A stretch of 64,000 nucleotides of DNA from Atriophallophorus winterbourni (taxonomy: Eukaryota > Platyhelminthes > Trematoda > Plagiorchiida > Microphallidae). The stretch lies in NCBI GenBank assembly GCA_013407085.1, contig JACCGJ010005395.1, forward strand, positions 1 to 64,000, read 5' to 3'. A model generated the notes under the pieces. It made no database searches. It was given only the letters and a program-made list of their open reading frames with translations, and was not told the DNA's origin. Positions 13,228 through 26,169 of the stretch are shown here, piece after piece; the first letter of the stretch is position 1; each line of letters opens with the position of its first letter. Position numbers and translations under genes: made by a program.

Positions 13228-16200
13228 TCATTCACAGAATTTTTTAACGCAAGTGCGGTCTGTCCAATGGTCAACCATCATCTGCGTCTTTACAGTTAAC
13301 TTGCGGTTACCCCAAACTTGAAAGTTCAATCGGGACAAAAAGACAGCTGCTCTGCCAGTCAGCTTATCAATCTCCGTTTCTAGCGAGAGGTTAACCTCAA
13401 TGGTTAAACCAAGATATGTGAAATGATGTACCGGATAAAGCTGACAGTTTCCAACAGTGATTATTGGGTGGCGATGCAGTCCCTTAAACAAGGACTTTGG
13501 TCTCGCTCATGCTGATTGTTAGCCCAATGTGTACGAATGCCGACAAAAATTAATCCATTAGCGACTTTATGTTCTCTTTGGAGTGAGCAATAGAGGCTGC
13601 ATCGTCGGTAAACAACAGGTCGCAGATTAGCCCATCCCGTTCTTTAGTTTGTGCTCTCAACCGGTTCAGGTTGAAAAGCTTGCCGTCACTTCACATGCGT
13701 ATATCATTTTTTTGAAGTCATCGTCCTAAAAGTGTGCTTCAGATGCAGAACAAAGAAAATGCCTAACAGAGTGCAGCAAGAAAACAGCCTTGTTCGACGC
13801 TTCGGTGAATTTCGAAGGCTTCTGAACTGCAACCATTGAAACGGACTGGACCTTTTATGCCTGAGTGGAACGAAATAACGATTTTGAGCAGCCTTGGAGG
13901 GGAACCTATGAGATCGAGCATTTAAAAAAGACACTTCCTCCGGAAGCAGGTGAATGCATTAGATTAATCATGAAAAACAGCGTATAATGGCATATGCTGT
14001 TCCCGACACTTTTCTTGAGTTGAGATTTGGAGTAAATTCTATCACCTAAAACTTGTAGCCTAATCTTTAAGACTTTAACAAATAATTACCATAACACATT
14101 TAGAAGGGAGATTCATCTGTAATTGTTGCAGTCGCCTCAGTCACCCTTCTTCTTAAATAGCAAGATGATCTTTGTGTCTCGCATCTCTCGTGGGACAGCC
14201 ACCTCCCGCTACTACTGAAGAAGCAAATGATCAAGACGTTGTTATAATGCTGCTCTACCGCATTGGATAAGCTCAGCTGGAATAACGTCGTCACCAGGTG
14301 CCTTTCCATTCGCTAAGTGGTCGATTGCCCATTGAGCTCATCAAAAGTAGGAGGGGTATCTAGATATTAAATGGTCGACAACCGCTCGACATCTTTTCAA
14401 GTGCATGCAGTAGAACCGTACTGTCCCTGGAGTAGAGAAAAGATAAGTGCTCTATCCATTTTTCCATCTGTTCAGTTTTGTCGACAATCGGGTTACCAGA
14501 CACAGACTTAATAGGATCAGTTTTAAGTTTGCTCCCAACCAGTCGCTTGATTAAGCTTTCTTCGGAACGAAAGTGGAAAGTGCGTCACGGCATAAGCAGA
14601 TTTTTATCAATTCCCAGTTTTCTGAAGCAGATTCGAGTGAGGATGTCTGTGAATTTGGCAGTTAAAACGTTTGCGAATAGCGCAGTTAGTTTAGGTTCGC
14701 GCATGAGATGGACGTCTATCCTATGCTTAGTAGACAATTTGTTGAGGTGAAATCTCGTGGTGGGAGAGTTGAGTTTTACAATGACCAGCGAATGATCAGT
14801 GTCGCAGTCTGCGCTGTGATGAGATCTGATAAGGAGCACGCTTCATATATTAGTGCGCTTAACAAGTATAAGTTCAGTTTCATGCAAATGCATGGATCGA
14901 GGATATTTCAAAGATACTCTGTGATGTGGGTTTGTTTGGAAGAAAGTGTTACAGACACAAAGTGTCAAGTGCATATTTCTAAAAGGCGTCGTCGATTTTC
15001 ATTGGTTATACCTACACCGAACCTGCCGATATAGTCCAAGACTCGTATTCTCCGCAAACTCTGGCATTGAAATCATCCGAAACCACTATACAGTATTTCT
15101 GTGGCACGTTTGTGAGGACTTTTTTCTGAGGTCATGTTAGAAAGCGTTTTTTTCAGCAGGCGTCGCTGAGAGCGTCGCTGCATAAACGTTGACCACCATA
15201 ATGTTACCAGTAATGCAGCTTAGATTTAAGGTCAAAATTCGTTCGCTCCCACTGCTGCACGGTTCTGTTGCATTTAATATGTCGTTTTGCACGGCAAACG
15301 TAAATCCATGCATCCAGTGCTCATCGAAACCTCTTCCTTTCCAACGAAATGTGTGATCTCTTTTTGTTAGCTGACCAGTGTCTGGTAATCTCGTCTATTG
15401 CAGAGCAGCCACGTCGACATTCACCATCCTCAGCTCATTGCTAATCACGGCTGACTTACTAACGACTCTGATGTCCGATACGTCGTCATAAAATCCTGGT
15501 TTGCAGTTTCAGAGATGACATTTGTTTTTTAATTATTTTGATTTGCTGGTGCGGAAAAAAACACTCTGTTTGTCGGTTGATTCCTAATCCTCATGCACCA
15601 AATAAGAATAGCAGATTGTGGTGAGATGGCACCTGATTACCTGGAAGCTGCAAACATTGAAGCAGGCGGTAGCCGTCCAATTAGGCCTAGAAGTCTCTCT
15701 CATTGTCAAAATCATCACCAGGCGCTGAGCTCTACGCCAGTCAAGCCATAGCTTCTAACCGTCATATGCTGCTTCACGTATTAAGTTCCATAGAAGCGGA
15801 ATGAAGTGTCCTCTGCATCGGTTTTTTAGATGTGCGTCACGGCAGTTTAATATGGAGAACTACTTGTTGCTTATGCATTAAGTGCATCCTCTCCACGGCA
15901 CCAATAAAAACGAAGAAACAGCTATGCTGATACGTTTAAAAAACGATGCCATCGGAGGAGCTGGTATGACGAACTTGAATAAACTCCGGACTGCCTAACG
16001 TGAATCTGGCTCGGGACATGATTGGATATAGCAAGAAGGCTACTTTTGACCTCGACCTGTCCGGAGAATGCCGATTCTAGGCGCCAGTTAGCTGCTTTTT
16101 CCCTTTCTCCTGTCAGTAAAAGCAGTTCCGCTAGGTCACACAGGACCTCGCTGCAGGCCAGGAGCTGTACATGATTGTCAAAGGCTATATGAGCAATGGA

Positions 16201-16230
16201 GAATTTTTGGAATTTGGTGCTTATCCCCAA
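13228..16230 (-). mobile_element. RTE-type LINE (family A), most complete copy
   Basis: Reading 5' to 3' on minus. The upstream part (16230-15922) has a 102-codon frame with LAELLLLTGEREKAANWRL, shared with the copy at 24.7 kb. The endonuclease starts near 15450 (ELRMVNVDVAALQ, TRLPDTGQLT), continues with WKGRGFDEHWMHGFTFAVQN and VSDDFNARVCGEYESW (near 15080), and ends with ADCDTDHSLV near 14790. A linker frame (14839-14585) follows. The RT shows an APGDDVIP-like entry, KKKGD-GDCNNYRGISL near 14110, FTDDAASIAHS (motif C, normally FADDA, near 13595), and YLGLTIEVNLSLETEIDKL near 13400. Frameshifts and stops are numerous. The 3' end lies near 13228. Length of about 3 kb fits an RTE element. Inactive. 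Confidence 0.8.
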
Positions 16231-16234
16231 AACA

Positions 16235-18055
16235 TCCCCAGTCGGGACAGTTCTCTACGTACAACTCACGAAATGTTATCAATAAACATATATGTAGCTT
16301 ATTTCACTGAGATGTTATTGCCAATTTTAATTTGCAATAAGGAACAATTTTTTTCAAAAAATTGACCAATGATAAATGCACAGGAAACTCACGAGTAGTC
16401 TTTGGACCTACAAGGAATCAGAAAAAAAAATAATACAAATTACTATCAATTAACGGAGAAGCCGCTAAATTGAAAGTTAAGATCGCGTTTTTTCAATCGG
16501 TGAGTATTTTACAATTCAACAACCAGCATTTGAGAACACGATTGTTTGCAATTCAAAAGTTTAATTATCGCATATTATTGTATTCAGTATAAATATGACC
16601 GAAGTAATTGAAAATCATTAGAAACGTATTGACTAATATTTTATATTTATTACATATTGTGGTTTTTTAATGCAACATGATGCGTTTGGGATATGCATTG
16701 TTCTTGTCAATCAAACGGAGAGGCTTATGAGTATTCTGATCGAATGGAAAGATATTCGAATTCAATCAGTAAGAGTAGTTTATTGAACGACTCGCTTCTG
16801 ACACAGAAGCATCGTCAGACCAGATGTGAGAGTCTTGACATAAATCATAATTGAAAAGCACACCATTCACAGTTTTTAATGGTCTTACTGCTTCTGAATT
16901 TCCAAGGAATATCAATACAGATGGAAAAACGCAGGAAAATGTGGTATATGGACGACCATAATCATGAAAAACCTGTTTGCGAAATGGTTCAATATCGCAA
17001 TAAGTAAGGTATCCTCAAATACAGACAAAATTATACCTGGCTTTTGAGCATTTTCGAAAGCAATTTGTAGTGATCAAGCTTTTCAAGACTTAAACTGCAT
17101 AGTTGGTGCAATAAGAATTCAGGGAGTAGACTAGGAGAAGTTTCACACGAAAGAGCCAAAAGCACCTGGTATGCTGCAAAATGACCATCATATACTTTGA
17201 AATAAAGCTGACATTGTTACGGCAATATGATTGTGAATGAGGTTGATTTTTGAGTTAGTTAGTTCCCGTAGGAAGATTTACGACATTGCACCAAACGACA
17301 CCCCATTAAGCCTTATACGGAACTTTCACATCTCCAGCGAGTGTAAATTACGGAGGCGGGGTGACATAAAAGTTAAAAGGCTGTTTGTGTTCTCGGCTTT
17401 GCAATGGATAATATTATTTTGAGTTTTAAATTTGTTCACGTTTTTCACACGGGTTTAACCGTTCACACCCGGTCTCATTTCAATTAAACTCGACTGAAAT
17501 CACGCTACGCTAGTTAAGTAGGTTATGCGATACGCTGTTCGTTTACGTGCCTTGACGATCACAGGTTTTCAATAATCTGCGTTGGTGCAAGAGGAATAAA
17601 ACGTCGCGGATGGAGTGCTATTTACGAAGATTATCTGTCGTTACTCAAAAACTGATCCGAAATGAACTTGCGTACAATTTTAATTTTCATTGTAATTGAA
17701 TCAGGGTTCGAATGATAATAAAAATCTATTTAACTATTGAGCATAATGAAAATAATAGCTTATTGATTTCACATTAGTGTTGAGCGCCGTTTTGCTCATA
17801 TCTTCGCTTCAAGGCACGCAATTCAACTTGTCGCAGAAAATGTGACTGCTCTAGCAATTTGGCGCACGAAATGCTGTTTAATATTGAGTTTTAACATTTC
17901 AGTCAAGTCAAAATAGACACGTATCATATACATGTTCTACAAATGCTAAAACCCGAACGAAGGAACAAAAATCCCTTGCGTCTCAATGCTGCAACGCCAG
18001 CGATTTTCTTAGATTTTGACAGAAGAGAAACAAGAGTGTGCCTGTCAAACATTTA
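16235..18055. other. Stretch without recognised gene, apart from a hairpin near 16800
   Basis: No open frame here is convincing. The stretch lies directly 3' (on minus) of a Penelope-like RT fragment and could hold the decayed remainder of that element, but I could not see its GIY-YIG endonuclease. Confidence 0.4.
16775..16832 (-). other. Perfect hairpin with adjacent AATAAA
   Basis: On minus the sequence reads TCTGACGAT, then the hairpin GCTTCTG-TGT-CAGAAGC, then GAGTCG, and TCAATAAACT a few bases later. I recall similar hairpins (CTGANGA, stem, GAAACG) from 3' regions of Penelope-like elements, where they can relate to hammerhead cores. Here the GAAA part is changed to GAGT. The orientation agrees with the Penelope-like RT fragment 1.3 kb upstream on the same strand. 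Suggestive only. Confidence 0.35.
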
Positions 18056-18057
18056 AC

Positions 18058-18330
18058 TCACTTGGTGACAATTATGCTGAGGTGCAGGTCAGTCAAGTAG
18101 TCAAAGATGGCTTGCAAATACTCCGGGTTCATGATAACAATTGTGTCATTGACGTAGCACCAACAAATCTCTTGCTGGATCCCTTTTATTTTTGAGGACC
18201 GGTTCTCAAATCGCACCTTATACGTATTACCAATTAGTGAAGATATCAGTGATCGAATTGTTAACATTTTCTTTTGTGGATATAACAGACCTTTACACAC
18301 AGAGTGGTTTAAGCTAAAACAGGTTGACAA
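18058..18330 (-). mobile_element. Penelope-like RT fragment
   Basis: A 90-codon frame contains SSLIGNTYKVRFENRSSK, then ICWCYVNDTIVIMNPEYLQ and IFDYLTDLHLSIIVTK. This fits the Penelope-like RT palm, where W-RYVDDT-VI is followed by a short helix and a strand reading I-FT-E. Here the first catalytic aspartate is replaced (YVNDT). Only this block is recognisable. A chance match is possible because the motif is short, but the flanking pattern is also right. Confidence 0.5.
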
Positions 18331-18339
18331 TTTGCTTGA

Positions 18340-20330
18340 CGCTTAAATTGCCACGATCGGAATGTTTGGCATCAGATCCCAGTGTCCATCTATCTATTTG
18401 TTATACACGTGTCGTATTTGATTTTGTAAACAAAGCTCTCAGATTGAAGAAAACGATTATCGTATCGTCCCAAATTGTTATTGACTATAGTTATAATGCG
18501 AAGTCGTATGTGTACGTGATGAACTAGGACGTAATGCCAAGCAATGCTGTCAACAATTACACCAAATGTCTCGCCAACTCGTTGGCTGTTGATTCGATCC
18601 ATCCAACAAGAAATCGAACGCGAATGCCATTCTTATACATTAAAAACATACTGTAGAATCTGAAAAGGAGAATTGATTTTTCGACATAATCGATACCTCA
18701 AACGTCGTCCAATACTCTTTTTTTATTCTGAGTAAATACTATGAAACTACCATTCTAGATTTATTGAATCCTTTGTTTCTTGTTGCTATTGATGTCTTTT
18801 CTTAAAGACCCATAAATAACCGCATACAAACCTTGTCTATAGAACTTTCTTGCTAAATAGCAACCATAATTTGCTTTTATTGACTTTACTGATAGCGCTA
18901 TTCGTTTCTTGCTTGAGATTAAGTATTGCTCGTCTTTAATTTGAATCAAGATTTGGATGGCAGTTCTCCTGGTTTTTAATAACACCGGCGATACAGCTTT
19001 CTCACTGAGAAGTCCAAGCTTTAGAGGTCAATTTCACCCAGCGTGTACCATGATTATGCAGAAATTCGAACCTTTCTCCAGAATTTCGATTCGCTTGCAA
19101 AAGCGTTCGAATATACAAATTCATCACAAGAGTATATTTATTGATGCTGACTGTCTAATTAAAATCGTCTGATGTATTTTTATTGCAAATGTCTTCTCAT
19201 TATGAATACACGATCGGTGCGAAAACTATTTCAATCAACAGGTGAATGTATGTGGGTATTTAAAAACTAGTTTTATAATATTACAGCCCCATGTAACTTA
19301 CTGGTTTCGCGAGATACTATGATTCAGAAAACATTGAACGTTTGTAAATACAAAAATTAAAAATATTTGTCTATTGGTTCCGCAATAACTTATTATGTAA
19401 ATTACATTTGGAAAATAGTTGTCTGGGACTGAATAATGTTTAACCGAAAATTTCAGTATTGAAGCACATGGGTCAATATGTCATCCTCAAATTGATCATT
19501 ACGTCAATGCGCATTACATTTGTATATTACAACTAGCTCTTCTCTATTGTCACCAAACATCAACTAATCAAGTTAATCTCCAAAACCATTTTCCTTTTAT
19601 TAACAAATATACGATTATTCTATTATATATAATATTATCTGTGATTGCTTTGCAAATAGGGTCATCCTTTAATCCCATTATCATAAAGATACTTTACATT
19701 CTATTTGCTCAGTGATATCATATTAACAAAAATGTTATCCTCAGTGGTGTACGTATGTAACTTTGGTATCAATTGTTCAAATATACTCGAAAATTTTGGA
19801 ACTAATCATGATAAGCAGGAAATCCATTATAAATGAAAACCTTTTTATAACCCATTGTCTTCTGACTATAATGTAGCTTATATACGCATGAGATGTGTAG
19901 CCATCAAATGATCGATGTATTTGTCATATTTGTATAATTTACCTGAATCGGGGTTCAATTTATAGTCTGAAATGAACGGTCAGGTTTTAAATTGAATATA
20001 TTATTAACGTGTAAATGTAATGTCGTATTCAATGATATTTAATCTTTATAAAAAATTCCCCAATCATTAACCTGAGACATTGTTTAGCATATCACGTTTG
20101 AAATCAGGACTCTGTAATCCAATAACTGAAAACTAATGATAAATACTTAGATACACCTGGTTCGGATGTATTTTTGTCAAATGTGTACACCAAGACTTTG
20201 AGAAGACCTCTGATTTTTAAAACGTTTCCATCAACAATCCAAGCATTCCAAATGCCTTTACGAACGTCGTTAATGCGAACAAGTATGTGAATAATCGTTA
20301 GTAGTAATAGTCGAGGCAAACATTCATCCA
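18340..20330. other. Stretch without recognised gene
   Basis: AT-rich sequence with scattered short frames on both strands (18324-18602 overlap one another, 18761-19172). No domain or repeat seen. Confidence 0.5.
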
Positions 20331-20340
20331 TCGATCCAAA

Positions 20341-20510
20341 GATACATAAATTCATATATACACACACAAACATACATAAACGCATGCATACTTATATGCA
20401 TACATACAAACATACATACAAACAAACATACATGCATACATACATAGACCCATACATACATAAATACATACACACATACATACAAACATACATACATACA
20501 TACATCATCA
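20341..20510. repeat. Tetranucleotide microsatellite (ATAC/CATA)n with variants
   Basis: About 170 bp of imperfect CATA/CATACA units with interspersed CAAA, CACA and TGCA steps. Reading through it on minus gives an artefactual Cys/Tyr/Met/Val-rich frame (20551-20324), which should not be annotated as a gene. Confidence 0.9.
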
Positions 20511-20984
20511 TAGAACAGAGGTCTGGAGCCGGACAAAGCAGCATGAAGCAAGAAGCTAAATAAGCAAACGCGTAAAATGCAGCTTGTTTTTGTAGTTTCT
20601 TTTATACGATTTTTGAGTGATTTAATGAAACAAATGCAACGTTGTAGTTAAAAAATGAGATATTTAACAAACTGCCTTGGTATTAACGATTATTGATTGT
20701 ACGTATATCACGTGAGCACTCAAACTAACGATTAGAGGGCATTTTCAATATTACCTGGGGAAAACTATTCACCTTAATACGACAGAATTGAAAGTGGTCG
20801 TATTCCGAAATGAGTTGCAATTTGAAAGAAGACAATTGCGCACACCACATTCGAGCTACAAAGACGTATGCAGAGAAAAAATATGAAAACTCTTGACATT
20901 GATTCGGCGAGTTTGATAGAAATTGCTTTTGACCGCTAACATTTGGGGCATTGTGTAAAGCGTCGTACACGAGATGCTCTGTAG

Positions 20985-21260
20985 ATCAGATCTTGGATGC
21001 ACTTCAGCATTAGACACTCTGAAAATTCACGATATGTTCAAGATTTGACTGATGATTTGTAGATGGAAAGCAATCAGCTTCCATTCGTGTCCAGCGTATG
21101 TGGTCCAGGTAATAATGCGGTTAAGTTGAATATTCAGTACGCACGCCCTGTATACCAACATCTTTGTATTTACAGTTAACTTGCGGTTACCACATCACCC
21201 GAGGTTAAACGGGTCAGAATGACAGCAGCTCTGCCAATCAGGTTGTGTCATACTCATGCA
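20985..21260 (-). mobile_element. RTE-A 3' fragment (C-terminal RT)
   Basis: On minus the sequence reads GNRKLTVNTKMLVYRACVLN near 21175, then TTYAGHEWKLIAFHLQIISQ and RVSNAEV. This is the region after the RT palm of RTE elements, equivalent to 13260-13320 in the fuller copy, and the DNA around TACAGTTAACTTGCGGTTACC is identical in both. The palm motifs are absent, so this is a 5'-truncated and decayed copy. Confidence 0.65.
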
Positions 21261-21269
21261 CTAATCTTC

Positions 21270-24060
21270 AATTATTTTACGAGGCTTAGTTTAATAATGA
21301 ATGAAACGAAACTGCGTTATTGCTTCATTTTACATGATTATTCCATGCTCCGGTAAAATCCTTTAACCCAAACGTATTTCGGACAATTTTTTAGTGTAGG
21401 TTCAGGGAAAAGACCGGATATTATTCAATGATTCAATTGATTTCAGTTCACAAATATGCAGTTGACGACACTCTGGTTACTTATAGTTAAATTCGAATGA
21501 TCATTGCAACAACAATAACCTAAATATTGCGTATCAATTCATTTCTCAGGAAAAACTGTCGAACGCTAATTGCGTTCATCATAAATCTCTCATAACAAAC
21601 AAATCCGATTGGACAAACGCGCTAATTATAGACATCACTAACAACTAAACTCGCACTCATCACACATAGGCATATCAAGCAAACACGACACTATCCTGAT
21701 GCAACTCCGTCCCGGTTTTCACTTCGATCTGAATTGTCCACCGATTTCGTGCTAAGTCGCATAGTTGGAGCAGTCTATGCGTAGTGACCGTTTGATCGTC
21801 ATTAACGAATTGCGTTGTTGTTTCGCGCCTGACGTTGTTCTTTTTTGCGTACTCCGGAATATGTTTATGTTCGAGCACTTCTAATGAGATCCTCCCGAAC
21901 CTGAACTACTACGATTTGGCAAAGGACATCGTATCACTTTCCGCATTTCATATTCTTGATTTGCGTCGGAGGATAGTTTGCCGCATATTATTCAGGAACT
22001 ATTATTTGGCACATATCGACAATTCGGAACATTTAGAAATTTTGCGTTGAAACGTAGCTCAATATCTTCTACATATGTTCCACAATTCACTAGGTTCGAT
22101 AATATGTATGATGATTAGGCTTTTGCGAATATATGAAACTCACTAATTGTTTCATCCTGAATTTTTATGTATACTTCCCAGGCTGCAGATGTAACAAATA
22201 TTATGAATAAAAACAATTTATGCATTGATAATAAAGATTTACATTTAACCGACTTTCAGCCTGATTTTTTTGATTTTGCGATTCAACGATATCGCAAATC
22301 AAAAGAAAACAGAGAGTGTATTTGTTACGTCATACGATGTCATCAAGAAAGTCTGCAGTGCTGAAATCATGCTTCGCATTTTTAGATTTTTTCATTTACA
22401 AAATGTTTATTATTTAGCTGTGTTGAGAATATATGAAAGGCTCTTTTGGTAATTGCTGGAAAAACATGAATCCGTTTAGACGTAGAGATGAGAAACATGC
22501 TGATTCATTATATTCTTTGCCAAGAAAAGCTTTGAACATTGAACATATATACTACACATTGTACTGAGAGTATGTATTGAAGGTTATACTTCATAACCAC
22601 GTTGCAAGTAATATCACAGAACCGATGTCCATCCATTGTAAGATCTTGTTCTGTCAAGCGATGAACACGACATTGATAGTGTTTCCTAGGAATGTCCGCC
22701 GAGAGTATGTGATGGCATCTGTATCCAGTTTTTATCTGTTTCAAGCTGTAACAATAAATAATGCCACAATAACGGTTAAACGGATCGACCTTATGGCTTT
22801 GATTGAGGCTTTGCAATACATGATAAACTGTCAGGTGAAAGCCAGCAGCGTCCATCAATTTTAATTGAGTTTATCATTTCATTTAAAAAAATTTAATCGA
22901 AGTGCGCTATATATTTTTTTTTTAAATTCAAATCAAATTTATTCAATTTTAATGGTCGAAAAAGTATATAGCTTTACAAAAACCACAGAATACTGTGGGA
23001 ATTACAAAAACTCATAGATCTCAAACTAAGTTGTTGAACTAAAGTGGTCAATCTTAGGGAATTCCGCTGTGCGACAGCATCGGGTAAGCCCGCAAAAGAT
23101 ACCTGAAAAACATCACAATTTCTGAGGAGCAGCATACACAAATTTTTCTTCCAGGAAAAGTTGTTTGACGGAGAACGAATAGCAAGCATGATGGAGTCAA
23201 ACCCAAGATCCTCCTACGCGTGAAAAACGGATCAGAATACGTCAATCCTAATGTTGTTTTCGTGAACCTCTCAGCTAGACGAACAACTATTGCATCAAAG
23301 ATTGGGGAAAACCAGTCACTTAAGTAATTTTTATCAGAATCAAGAAGGCTCCGGGCCCAAAGAGTTACTGTGCTCATATCACGCAATGTGCAGAATCGCT
23401 GTAAAATATTAAACAACTTACAGTGGCAACCGTATCTCAGGATACTGACTGCTATTTCAAAAAGATCTCAAATCTATTCACATTTCGTATTTGGAGAAAA
23501 ACTTGCCAATTATTTTGAAACATTGACGTTCTTGATCTTATTATACATCCCGTGAAAATTTGTATAACGTAGATAAATGCAGTTCAATATTCAATTGCAC
23601 TCCGCCTAGCTGTCTCCTGGACCCAATTTCTATCTGCTGTTTTCATCCGTTGGCATTCTTTTGAACCTAATTACCATTTTCCTCTAAAAGATTAGTCATA
23701 GCAGGATTATCTCTTCCTATGGAATTGTATATTCCAGCTTTCTTCGTTAAAACATCGATGCAACATATGCAGATTATATAATATTCGCAGTTTTCGGTGG
23801 ATGAAGCTAGTCTGCTTATCTAAATGAGCTCGGTAATGAAGGATATCAGAAATCGCACAGATAGAATATTTTTCACCAACAATCCTCGAATTACTAGTAC
23901 ATTTGACACCGTGAAATCTTTTCCATTGAACTGAGTGCGTAGATCTATGGAACCAGTTCACTATTAAAGTTTGTTCTACCTCCTTTGATCGTTTTCAGAG
24001 TGTTTGGTCTGGAATTGTGATCTGAACGATCTCTGACAGTTTAATCACCTAATAGCATTG
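21270..24060. other. Unassigned stretch with a few longer open frames
   Basis: Frames of 67-120 codons occur at 21675-21878 (minus), 22508-22858 (minus, with a 95-codon frame opposite), 23054-23416 (minus) and 23707-23961 (minus). I recognise none. On minus, the 23.4-22.9 kb segment ends in TTGAATAAATTTGATTTGAA near 22925-22944. That resembles a LINE 3' tail, so an undetected LINE remnant is possible. Confidence 0.4.
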
Positions 24061-24084
24061 AAAAAAAATTTATTTACACACAAT

Positions 24085-24790
24085 TATGAGAAGGGACTTT
24101 TTTGGAAAGGGTCGCGGTGAGCGTCGACCAATTTATTGGTACCTTGACTGCTGCTTGGTTCTGCTACTTTCAGTAGGTTATTAAACACGGCAAACCCAAA
24201 TCCATGTTGTCCAGTCGACTGGTATTTTGTATCGCTGATGCGGAAGACATTGAGCTTGGTCTTTGATTTTTATACAATTTTATCCGCCAAATGAGGACAG
24301 AAAACCATTGCGAAAAAGCATCTTACTGCCTAAAGATTACCTAGCTCGATGCAATGGGTAACCGTCTAATTAAACGGGAAGATGAGTTCCACATTCGGAA
24401 GCTGTTTCTAACGTTTAGTCCTACGCTGTTCGAGCAACAAATGGTGATAGGTATCTTGCGCTCACCTAGTAATTATCCACAATAAAGAAATAAAGTTTTC
24501 TCTCTCTTTGATCTTTGCGCTGTACAACAGGGTGTTTGAATATGGATTATTAGCTGTTGACCATGCAGCAAGTGCAAACACATCTACAAAGCAGTGGAAC
24601 GTTTGATTCAAGGGCTCTCTTTCCATAAACGTGCCACTTCAAATGAACTCACGTGCTTAACCTACCAGAATGAAACAGCCTCTAAGCCGCCAGTCAGCCG
24701 CATTCAACCCTTCTGTCAGTAAAATAAAATTATCTACGTCACACAGGGCCACGCAAGCAGGCCGAAATCTGGATTTGTTTGTCAGAGTAT
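24085..24790 (-). mobile_element. RTE-A 5' fragment (upstream ORF and early endonuclease)
   Basis: On minus, near 24760-24665, a frame reads LCDVDNFILLTEGLNAADWR. It aligns with the upstream part of the 13-16 kb copy (LCD-x-LLT-x-AA-WRL pattern). Near 24230-24170 the endonuclease segment GFGFAVFNNLLKVAEPSSS corresponds to the G-FAV-N-LL block of the family. The intervening part is diverged. The copy ends near 24085, before the catalytic EN motifs. Confidence 0.6.
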
Positions 24791-24899
24791 ATATTAGACT
24801 CGCGTCGTTATAGCATTTTCAACATTTACAGCTTAGCCCGATACCGCTCCTGCAAAGGCAATTTTGGATCCCACTGCTACTCAAAATAAGTGCAGAACA

Positions 24900-25615
24900 G
24901 TTCTACGTGATGTAATTTAAAACTTTATTCCAATGCAGGCCAGCTCACCTATAAACAGACAGTCGATCGCGTGTGACAATGGTTTGGATATGAATCATTT
25001 CTGTGCAACATATTGTGCTGCCTTAACTCGGTAACTGATGATTCGACAGACTTTCTGATTCATCACGGTAACGCCAATCGAGTATATGAACGCTGTTGAA
25101 CTCTGTTCATATTTCATATTATTCATCTGCGGGTCTAACATCACCACAATTCGCTTATGTCCAAACCACACTGCTCCACGAGCTTTAGACAGACACAATT
25201 GAGTCGCTCGTCGCAAATCAATATGAGCATCAAATAAAACATAATATAATGAATTCGCAGCTAGATTCGATCCCCGTGAACGATATGGTCGCAACCATTA
25301 CTGTACAAGCGACCAGCAAAGAACTCCAACATGCCATCAAAAGGCTGTTTGTCATGGATATGAAAAAATACTACAATCTCATTCAATACAAACTAAAGTT
25401 ATGCAGTTGACGCGAACACGTAAAATTTTAGAGCGTCCGTCACTGGCACTATCGATCTGAGGTAGGTCTAATTCCATAGTTGATGACTGTTTCATGTTTT
25501 TCGATGATGCAGTAATTTCTCTTCGTCTTGCGTTCACAGTAATCAGATAAATACTAATTGCACACACGAAAATCAATCAAAGGAAAGTCCAGGTATGTCT
25601 ACCGTGTGTTTATTC
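24900..25615. other. Unassigned stretch
   Basis: Two minus-strand frames, 25294-24995 (99 codons) and 25576-25379 (65 codons), are not recognised. The second begins MIFVCAISIYLITVNA, which is signal-peptide-like, but I see no splice context to support a gene. Confidence 0.3.
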
Positions 25616-25619
25616 ATAT

Positions 25620-26160
25620 ATGTATTTGCTTCGCAGTTGCCTAATTTGTCAACCAGCGGTCAAAACAAACACTAAAAAATCATTCGTCTTCTGGCATACC
25701 CCATCTGAACGCCGTTAGCAATTTCAGAAAGACTTCACTGGCCCGGCCATCGGCGCGATTTATTTGGTGTTCATTGACTATTATTCATTGTCGCCAGAAA
25801 TCGTATTAGTGACTTCATCAACAGCTACAACAGAAATCAATGCGCTGAAAAGTATTTTCAGCGGATATAAAATCTCAAGTACAATCTTTCAGAAAATGGT
25901 AATTAGTCTCATTCATCATCGTTCGGAATGTGTTGGCGTGCCAAACGGAATTAGCACATACGCTCTGAACAGCATCACTCTAAACGGCATAGGCAGACTG
26001 AGCATTTAGTGAATAACGTCGAACGAGCTTCTCCATATAAGCCCGGGATTGATACCTCATCGTGAATAATCAAGCATAACCGATTAATTTAGTGCACAAC
26101 ACCAAAGGAGTGAAACGTCCAGCAATAAAAGGTCCCATATTAATACAGATGTTCTGGCCC
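25620..26160 (+). mobile_element. Ty3/Gypsy integrase remnant
   Basis: Integrases insert LTR-retrotransposon DNA into the host genome. Visible here are CLICQPAVKTN (the CxxC half of an HHCC zinc finger) near 25645, FTGPAIGAIYLVFIDYYS (first catalytic Asp region, D retained in FID) near 25735-25790, PEIVLVTSSTATTEINALKS, then after a frameshift FGMCWRAKRN, HIRSEQHHSKR and RQTEHLVNNVERASPYKPG (the region before the catalytic Glu, near 25925-26045). The second Asp block (DNG) is not recognisable. Stops and shifts make it inactive. No LTRs, protease or RT were found beside it. Confidence 0.7.
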
Positions 26161-26169
26161 CAATGCAAC

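Noticed and set aside
20324..20551. 75-codon minus-strand frame rich in Cys, Tyr, Met and Val
   Set aside because: Pure translation of the tetranucleotide microsatellite.
22508..22864. Overlapping 116- and 95-codon frames on opposite strands
   Set aside because: Both cannot easily be coding, neither matches a known family, and no splice or repeat context supports either.
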